Positions 7,544-11,978 of a DNA stretch of 11,978 nt are shown one piece after another (positions within the stretch are counted from its first letter, which is position 1; every line of letters starts with the position of its first letter). This DNA is from Pseudomonadota bacterium (lineage in GTDB: Bacteria > Bdellovibrionota > Oligoflexia > Oligoflexales > Oligoflexaceae). The position numbers and the translations under genes were made by a program. The notes under the pieces are model-generated. The model made no database searches, was not told where the DNA came from, and worked only from the letters and a program-made list of their open reading frames with translations. The stretch lies in the NCBI GenBank assembly GCA_029556045.1, contig JAKQGS010000342.1, positions 1 through 11,978 on the forward strand. The letters are read 5' to 3'.

Positions 7544-8689
7544 TTAAAGCATTTGATAGCCGTATAAAACCTTAAGCCCCGTGGCAAAATAAATTTTATC
7601 TTCAAATAGCAGGGGAATTCCTTCCAGACTCCCCTGCACATCATCATGCCAGAGGATCGTCCCGTCGGAGGATGACATCGCAAAGATCCGACCATTGGCA
7701 CCGGTGGCATAAATCACCTTTTCCCCCACCATCACCGATGTCACGGTTTGATGGATTCCCGACTTCCATAGAACCCGCCCGGTGGTCATCTCTAGGGCGT
7801 GAATTTCGCCGTTTTGGCAGCCGAAATAAGCCACGCCTCCACGGGAGCTATTGGCAGAGATACCCGGCAAATCTTGCCGCCACACGGCTTTGGGCGAAGC
7901 CCCCCCCCCCAACAGCATGGTCACCAAACCATCGTAACGGGACACCAGAATCTTGTCCCCGTCCACAAATAGGTCACCCACAAGATCACGAAAGGAGCTA
8001 TCACTATAGGCTGGATTATATTTCCAGTTAGCTTTGCCAGTACTGAGATTCACGGCGTGAACTTCACCGGTGGCGGTTCCAAAATAGATGATCTCACCTT
8101 TGACAGATATTTTACCTGACGTCGATACCATCAACTTGTCCGAGGCACCCGCATCATAAATCCATTTGCTTTGCCCGGTCTGAAAGTCCACGGCGTATAG
8201 CTGCTGACTCGCTGTCAGAGCCAGTAGGGTGGTCCCCCCCAGCTCAAAGGGGCGACTCACAAATTTTGCAAGTTTCGATTCCCATACTTTTTTGCCGGTC
8301 AGTATTTCTAGCTTGAGGACCCGACCGTCACGAAGTCCGACCACCGCCCAACTGCCAAACAATCCAACGGGCGCGGAAACGTCACTATCCAGCTTTTGCC
8401 ACCAGAGGATTTTGCGCTCCTTCAATGAAAAACCCATCAACCACTTTTGATCAACGGCCCCCACTAGGGTGTCGCCAGACAAGATCCAACTGCTGGTGTC
8501 GATGGACCCCACAGGTTTGACCTCGTCAATTTCTTCATTCAACTTGACGAGCCCCGCGCGAAAGGGCCGACACGGTGTTTCGTCACCTTGTCCAGCAATA
8601 CAGAGGTTTTCTGTTTTGGTTGGCCCGGAGACGCAGCTTACTAACCAAAAAAGCATCGTGAAAATTTGCAGAGAACGAATGATAGGCAT
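7544..8689 (-). CDS. bamB: BamB-like outer-membrane lipoprotein, PQQ-type beta-propeller
   Basis: The 381-residue lipoprotein matches BamB in length and plan; BamB is the accessory propeller of the BAM complex that inserts outer-membrane proteins. A lipoprotein signal (1-18) ends in the lipobox LVSC with C19 as lipidation site; the +2 residue is Val, not Asp, which fits outer-membrane sorting. The propeller is visible as repeated blades of the form (N/D)G-x-(hydrophobic)-A-(6)-TG-x4-W: 121-137, 161-178, 207-224, 293-310 and 332-349. It follows the YfgM-like gene in the same direction after 49 bases, as yfgM-bamB do in E. coli, but der does not follow. The ATG has no visible Shine-Dalgarno sequence. 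An 11-base G tract in the coding strand encodes G261-G263. Another PQQ-propeller lipoprotein role is possible. Confidence 0.85.
   Translation of the reverse strand: MPIIRSLQIFTMLFWLVSCVSGPTKTENLCIAGQGDETPCRPFRAGLVKLNEEIDEVKPVGSIDTSSWILSGDTLVGAVDQKWLMGFSLKERKILWWQKLDSDVSAPVGLFGSWAVVGLRDGRVLKLEILTGKKVWESKLAKFVSRPFELGGTTLLALTASQQLYAVDFQTGQSKWIYDAGASDKLMVSTSGKISVKGEIIYFGTATGEVHAVNLSTGKANWKYNPAYSDSSFRDLVGDLFVDGDKILVSRYDGLVTMLLGGGASPKAVWRQDLPGISANSSRGGVAYFGCQNGEIHALEMTTGRVLWKSGIHQTVTSVMVGEKVIYATGANGRIFAMSSSDGTILWHDDVQGSLEGIPLLFEDKIYFATGLKVLYGYQML
7900..7910 (-). repeat. Homopolymeric G11 tract inside bamB
   Basis: Eleven consecutive C on the + strand (G on the coding strand) cover the codons of G261-G263 and their flanks, in a Gly-rich loop between propeller blades. 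Tracts of this length are prone to slipped-strand mispairing; gain or loss of one base would shift the frame about two-thirds of the way through the protein. The frame is intact as given. Confidence 0.9.
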
Positions 8690-8715
8690 AGGAGTGGTAT
8701 CCGATTACAGGAGGA

Positions 8716-8734
8716 GGGGTGAGCGCTTCACCCC
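8716..8734 (-). other. Intercistronic hairpin between the YfgM-like gene and bamB
   Basis: On the coding strand a perfect 7-bp stem GGGGTGA/TCACCCC with a 5-base loop lies four bases after the stop codon of the upstream gene. No T-tract follows; the next bases are TCCTCCTG. It could slow RNA decay, set a processing point or partly attenuate bamB expression, but it is not a standard intrinsic terminator. Confidence 0.5.
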
Positions 8735-8738
8735 GGGA

Positions 8739-9614
8739 TCAGCGCACAAGAACCTTGAGACTGCGGGCGCGATCCGCTTCCGCTGTCTCGGCGTGATCCT
8801 TGATCAAAGTCTCTATGGCTTTCAGAGCATTGTCCTTGTCTTTTTTGTGAATCATGATCTCGGCGCGGGTCAGCAGCATACGGGGCTTGAGAGAGGCCGG
8901 TGCTTTCTTGTCCAACAAGTCGACCTCCTTAACCGCTGCATCCCAATCACCCAGATCTTCCAGAACTGCGATCAGCATAAACCGCCCCTGAGACTGGAAA
9001 TAACCATATTTTTCAGAATCTGACGCTTTGAGAATCTGCTCCAGGATGGCCCGGGCATCCGCTTGTTTGCCTTGTCGTACCAACCAGCCGGCATAACGCA
9101 TCCCGGCCACCCAGCCCTCTGGCTGTGAAGAATACTTGTCGTAAAAACCCTTGAATTCAATCGCTGATTTGCCGTGATCAGGCTCGATGTTATCAATTTT
9201 GGCTTGCAGGGCCTTGACTTCCGGATCTTCCGCCAACGCCTTTTCATCCATCGCCGGTTTGGCTTCGGCTTTCGCATTTGCCTTGGGATCCTGAGCCGCA
9301 GGGGATGCGGTTCCCCGTTTTTTGTTTTTCAAATCTTCAAGGCTTTTACTGAGCGTTTCCCGCTCTTTCGACACAGTTTCCAACTCTTCGCTGTAAACAG
9401 CTTCGATTTTGGCAAATTCCTCGCGTCGACCATCCTCACGCCAATCCATCCAAAAACGTTGACCAAAGCCCAGAGCTGCGACCAGGGCACCCAGGCCGAT
9501 AACCAGTCCCACAGCTTTTTTATTTTTAATCAAAAGGTCTATGATTTCAGCGACTTTAACCTGAAACAGATCGGGACCTTTTAACTGTTTTTCCAATTCC
9601 TTGTGATCACTCAT
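8739..9614 (-). CDS. YfgM-like inner-membrane protein with coiled coil and TPR-like repeats
   Basis: From the ATG at 9614 it has 291 residues. A short cytoplasmic N-terminus is followed by one membrane segment (about 34-51, VGLVIGLGALVAALGF) flanked by NKK. A charged coiled coil (about 62-100) and an Ala/Lys/Pro-rich linker (about 101-132) come next, then helical TPR-like repeats (about 165-285, with GKQADARAILEQIL and KDNALKAIETLI). This is the plan of YfgM, which in E. coli is tethered to SecYEG and works with periplasmic chaperones. The coiled coil and linker make it longer than the roughly 206-residue E. coli protein. An upstream TTG at 9626 would add four residues; I prefer the ATG, although GGGGG sits far (about 13 bases) before it. 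bamB lies directly downstream, which supports the assignment. Sequence similarity to YfgM itself is loose. Confidence 0.8.
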   Translation of the reverse strand: MSDHKELEKQLKGPDLFQVKVAEIIDLLIKNKKAVGLVIGLGALVAALGFGQRFWMDWREDGRREEFAKIEAVYSEELETVSKERETLSKSLEDLKNKKRGTASPAAQDPKANAKAEAKPAMDEKALAEDPEVKALQAKIDNIEPDHGKSAIEFKGFYDKYSSQPEGWVAGMRYAGWLVRQGKQADARAILEQILKASDSEKYGYFQSQGRFMLIAVLEDLGDWDAAVKEVDLLDKKAPASLKPRMLLTRAEIMIHKKDKDNALKAIETLIKDHAETAEADRARSLKVLVR

Positions 9615-9647
9615 GGATATTCGCAACCCCCGTTACCATTGGCATGG

Positions 9648-9675
9648 ATCATGACGCTTAAATTAAAGTCATGAT
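9648..9675. promoter_or_regulatory. 8+8 inverted repeat, candidate operator in a divergent promoter region
   Basis: ATCATGAC (9648-9655) and GTCATGAT (9668-9675) are perfect inverted copies separated by an AT-rich 12-base spacer, so half-site centres are 20 bases (about two helical turns) apart. The site ends two bases before the perfect TATAAT at 9678-9683 and covers its -35 position. This is what a dimeric regulator operator would look like. The regulator is not in the window. Confidence 0.5.
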
Positions 9676-9683
9676 ATTATAAT
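9676..9683. promoter_or_regulatory. Palindromic -10 element usable in both directions
   Basis: ATTATAAT is its own reverse complement and gives a perfect TATAAT on each strand, between the divergent YfgM-like gene and the MshEN gene. Neither side has a good -35 hexamer at 16-18 bases, so a bound activator at the adjacent inverted repeat would be a reasonable requirement. A second + strand -10-like TAGAAT is at 9701-9706. Confidence 0.45.
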
Positions 9684-9728
9684 CAAAGAACAATTTGCGC
9701 TAGAATTAATTCCGCATGCAGCCACAAA

Positions 9729-9757
9729 ACACCCTCCCGGTGTGCTGGCAAAGGGGG
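9729..9757 (+). promoter_or_regulatory. Leader hairpin next to a strong ribosome-binding site
   Basis: ACACC (9729-9733) pairs with GGTGT (9739-9743) around the loop CTCCC. Flanking CAGC and GCTG can extend the stem with a bulge. The Shine-Dalgarno AGGGGG (9752-9757) is four bases before the ATG at 9762 and fixes that start. The CTCCC loop is complementary (one G-U) to the G-run of the ribosome-binding site, so masking is possible. Confidence 0.35.
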
Positions 9758-9761
9758 CAAT

Positions 9762-11867
9762 ATGGGCACCAGCGGTCTCGGCAGACTCATGGTGAAAGAG
9801 GGTCTTCTCAGCGAGCAAGACCGCGCCATCATTACGAAATCAACCGGATCGGAGTCCTCGGGATTCGCCAAGGGGATCCTAGCCACCGGCATCCTCAACG
9901 AGCGGGAGCTCGCGTCTTTGCTGGCAACATCGACACACTTCCGGGTGGCTCCGCGGGATTTTTTACAGGAAGCGGATCCCAGCGCCATCAACCTATTTCC
10001 CGTTCCCCTGCTGGCCAGGTTGGAAGTACTGCCACTACGTGTGGAAAGCAATATCCTGGTGGTGGCCATGGTGGACCCCCTGGATAAAACTCTGCTGCGT
10101 TACCTGGAGTTTTTCTCCGGCTATGACGTTGAACCGGTCATCGCCCCTCTGTCCGTGATTCACGCTGGCTTAAAATCCGTGATACCGGATTTTACCCCGG
10201 AGCCATCATTGCTCGAAACCTTCCTTTCGGCCCATCTGCCCACATCATGGCAGCAGCTTAAGATGAAGCATGACTTCCATCTCTCGCCCATGCGTTCCCA
10301 TGGCGGTGGGTCTGGGCCTAGCCACTCCAGCGCGCTGGCCAACCAGGACTACACGTCACATGAAATGGGATCCGAAGATCTTCTGAACGAGTCCTTCTCC
10401 GACATGGGTGGGGGGGAAGACTATGTCCTGGAAACCGATGCAGAACTCTCAGAAGATCTCTCACTGGATCAGGAATCGGACCTGGGGGATATCAATCTCG
10501 ACGACATTGGCCCGGGAAACAGCGTTGATCTGGAAGATCTTGGCCCCCTTGAGGATACTGACCTGGCGGCTGATGGAGCTGCCGGCAATTTGGGCGAACT
10601 GGGGGAAAGCGGTTCTTCACCCGGACTGGATGACCTGGGGGATGATCTGGAATCCCTCGATGTCCGCGACGAGTTTTCCGAACCGGAATCCACCCTCTCG
10701 GCGGATCTCTCTCCAGCAGACGAACTTGAGTCCGAGGCCGAAATGACTCTCCCCATGGGGGACAACGTTTCGCTAGAGGAGTCCTCCAACTCCGACGAGC
10801 TCGGGGCAGTCCCGGGTGAGGACGATGCATTCTCGGCAGAGGGAGACCTGGGGGACGATTTAGCCATGGAAGAACGAGCCGAGCCAGTTTCTGTTGGTCG
10901 CATGGCTGCATTGAGTGAGGAGTTGGAAGGGGAACACCTCGACGGACTGAGAGAAATGAAGGACGAAGAAGCCACCGCCATCATGGATGACGACTTGGAG
11001 AATGTTGCAAACGACGAAACCGATATCACGATGAGTGGGCTTGCGGATGACAGTGACATCGGTAGCGACTTTGAGGGTGAATTAAACGTCCTCACCGAGG
11101 ATTCCGCAAATTCCCTGGATAGCACCATGGCTGACGAAAGCGACACGAGTTCAGACGATTTCAATGAATCGGTGACTGACAGCGATGAATTGACCAGTAT
11201 GGAAGATGATATCGCCATGCACCCAGGTGAAAGCAACCTAACGGCTGACGATGGTTTGCCCGAAGTGGATGATAGTCTCGCGGACTTCACGGATCTTGAA
11301 GGTGACACCATGCCGGCAGTGATCGATCCAATGGCGACCATTGCGGATCTGGAAATGGATGACGCTCCGGTTCCACCCGCGACCATGTCCCCCCTTTCCA
11401 TCAGCGATATCGTGGCAAGCCTTAATCAGGGACTGTTGGGACTTAGCATGAGCGCCACCACCGAAGAAGCCCTGGCGATCACGCAGGATGTTCTGTCCCC
11501 CTTGATGCCGCTGGGTGTCATCATGGTGCAAGACAGCAAACAACCCCGACTCATCACCGGTTGGCAGTCGGAGCAGGACCAAGGGGTTACACCGCTGAAG
11601 ACCGATGATCTCAAGGAAATCCTGGCGTCCTCCTCCCTGTGGCAACACGTGGTTGAGCAGCCCAAACAAGGCTGGATCACCGGCATCACCTGGGACGGCA
11701 AATCACGACCGCTGGCTGAGGGAACCGTCAGTGCACAGCTGGTGATGGAAGATCTGCAACAAAGGAAAATAGTGCTGGTGGGCCATGTCTACGCTGAGTG
11801 TGTTCAGCATCCTGCGGTCGAAGATTTGGTCACGCGGACATTGGGATTGTTGAGTTCAAGGCTGTGA
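9762..11867 (+). CDS. Orphan MshEN (GspE_N) domain protein with acidic linker and GAF-like C-terminus
   Basis: The 701-residue product begins with the two-part N-terminal domain of GspE/PilB/MshE ATPases: LGRLMVKEGLLSEQD (6-20), GILATGILNERELASLL (38-54), then INLFPVPLLARLEVLPL and VVAMVDPLDKTLLRYLEFFSGYDVEPVIAP up to about 145. Such domains bind c-di-GMP or partner proteins of type II secretion and type IV pili. The ATPase (Walker A/B) is absent. Residues about 200-540 form an extremely acidic Asp/Glu/Ser-rich stretch with recurring D-L-G/D-D-L-G motifs, probably disordered. Residues about 545-701 are a compact alpha/beta domain (ITQDVLSPLMPLGVIMVQD, KIVLVGHVYAE) that may be GAF-like. The motif arginine that precedes LG in c-di-GMP-binding MshEN domains is Gly here. 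Good ribosome-binding site. Exact role unknown; a regulatory or polar scaffold is inferred. Confidence 0.85.
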   Translation: MGTSGLGRLMVKEGLLSEQDRAIITKSTGSESSGFAKGILATGILNERELASLLATSTHFRVAPRDFLQEADPSAINLFPVPLLARLEVLPLRVESNILVVAMVDPLDKTLLRYLEFFSGYDVEPVIAPLSVIHAGLKSVIPDFTPEPSLLETFLSAHLPTSWQQLKMKHDFHLSPMRSHGGGSGPSHSSALANQDYTSHEMGSEDLLNESFSDMGGGEDYVLETDAELSEDLSLDQESDLGDINLDDIGPGNSVDLEDLGPLEDTDLAADGAAGNLGELGESGSSPGLDDLGDDLESLDVRDEFSEPESTLSADLSPADELESEAEMTLPMGDNVSLEESSNSDELGAVPGEDDAFSAEGDLGDDLAMEERAEPVSVGRMAALSEELEGEHLDGLREMKDEEATAIMDDDLENVANDETDITMSGLADDSDIGSDFEGELNVLTEDSANSLDSTMADESDTSSDDFNESVTDSDELTSMEDDIAMHPGESNLTADDGLPEVDDSLADFTDLEGDTMPAVIDPMATIADLEMDDAPVPPATMSPLSISDIVASLNQGLLGLSMSATTEEALAITQDVLSPLMPLGVIMVQDSKQPRLITGWQSEQDQGVTPLKTDDLKEILASSSLWQHVVEQPKQGWITGITWDGKSRPLAEGTVSAQLVMEDLQQRKIVLVGHVYAECVQHPAVEDLVTRTLGLLSSRL

Positions 11868-11885
11868 CCCCCTCGATAAAGGGGG
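11868..11885 (+). terminator. Hairpin directly after the MshEN gene
   Basis: CCCCCT (11868-11873) and AGGGGG (11880-11885) form a perfect 6-bp GC-rich stem with loop CGATAA, starting at the base after the TGA stop. No T-tract follows (AAGGGGTGG instead), so it may be a 3' stability or Rho-linked element rather than an intrinsic terminator. Confidence 0.35.
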
Positions 11886-11978
11886 AAGGGGTGGTTGGCT
11901 GGCAGGTATGAGAGTAGGAGCAGTTCAGGGACAAGTAGTAAGAGCAGCAGCTTGGACAGTTTGAATCATCTCATCAAA

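Noticed and set aside
8469..9023. 184-codon + strand frame spanning the bamB start and the YfgM-like gene
   Set aside because: It is antisense to two well-supported genes and crosses the hairpin gap; no motif is visible.
10360..11390. Possible DNA-level tandem repeats in the acidic region
   Set aside because: The D-L-G motifs recur at irregular spacing with different codons; this is protein-level low complexity, not a nucleotide repeat array.
10469..11401. 310-codon Ser/Arg/Pro-rich frame antisense to the acidic linker
   Set aside because: Asp, Glu, Ser and Leu codons read backwards give Ser- and Arg-rich open frames automatically; this is a composition artefact.
11908..11964. 18-residue frame after the MshEN gene
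   Set aside because: Too short, without a clear ribosome-binding site or similarity; chance is the simpler explanation.

Overview
This 12 kb window is an ordinary-looking chromosomal stretch from a Gram-negative bacterium. The evidence is an outer-membrane lipoprotein of the BamB type, an RlmD-type 23S rRNA methyltransferase, a YfgM-like protein and several exported or membrane-anchored proteins. Base composition is moderate, near half G+C, with AT-rich intergenic gaps. A stand-alone GspE/PilB N-terminal domain protein with a long acidic linker recalls deltaproteobacterial and related lineages. No rRNA, tRNA or marker gene is present to fix the taxon. I see no insertion sequence, CRISPR array, phage gene or tRNA.

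Left part (1-4159): a long U32-family protein of the RlhA/TrhP kind is read leftwards and an RlmD-like rRNA uridine methyltransferase is read rightwards. They share a roughly 370-base gap with candidate promoters on both strands and a possible folded RNA leader in front of rlmD. Both families are iron-sulfur or cysteine-cluster RNA-modification enzymes, so this may be a small rRNA-modification locus. The U32 protein seems to stop early at its C-terminus.

Middle part (4249-7540): a small exported protein of unknown function (leftward) is divergent from a single-pass membrane protein (rightward). The latter couples a GspG-like (major pseudopilin) C-terminal fold to a WD40/TolB-like region. A single-domain mannose-1-phosphate guanylyltransferase (GDP-mannose synthesis) follows in the same direction. 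It converges on bamB with only 3 bases between the stop codons.

Right part (7544-11867): a leftward pair encodes a YfgM-like membrane-anchored TPR protein followed by a BamB-like lipoprotein. This order matches the E. coli yfgM-bamB pair, here without der. Both are linked to outer-membrane protein assembly. Divergent from them is a 701-residue protein with an MshEN (GspE_N) domain, a roughly 340-residue acidic disordered region and a GAF-like C-terminal domain, but no ATPase. The gap between them carries an 8+8 inverted repeat beside a perfect, palindromic -10 hexamer, a good candidate shared operator. The last 93 bases (11886-11978) hold nothing I can call.

The most promising material for something undescribed is the orphan MshEN protein with its control region. 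After it come the folded rlmD leader, the G11 tract inside bamB and the GspG-like/propeller hybrid. None of these is proven to be a new system from sequence alone.
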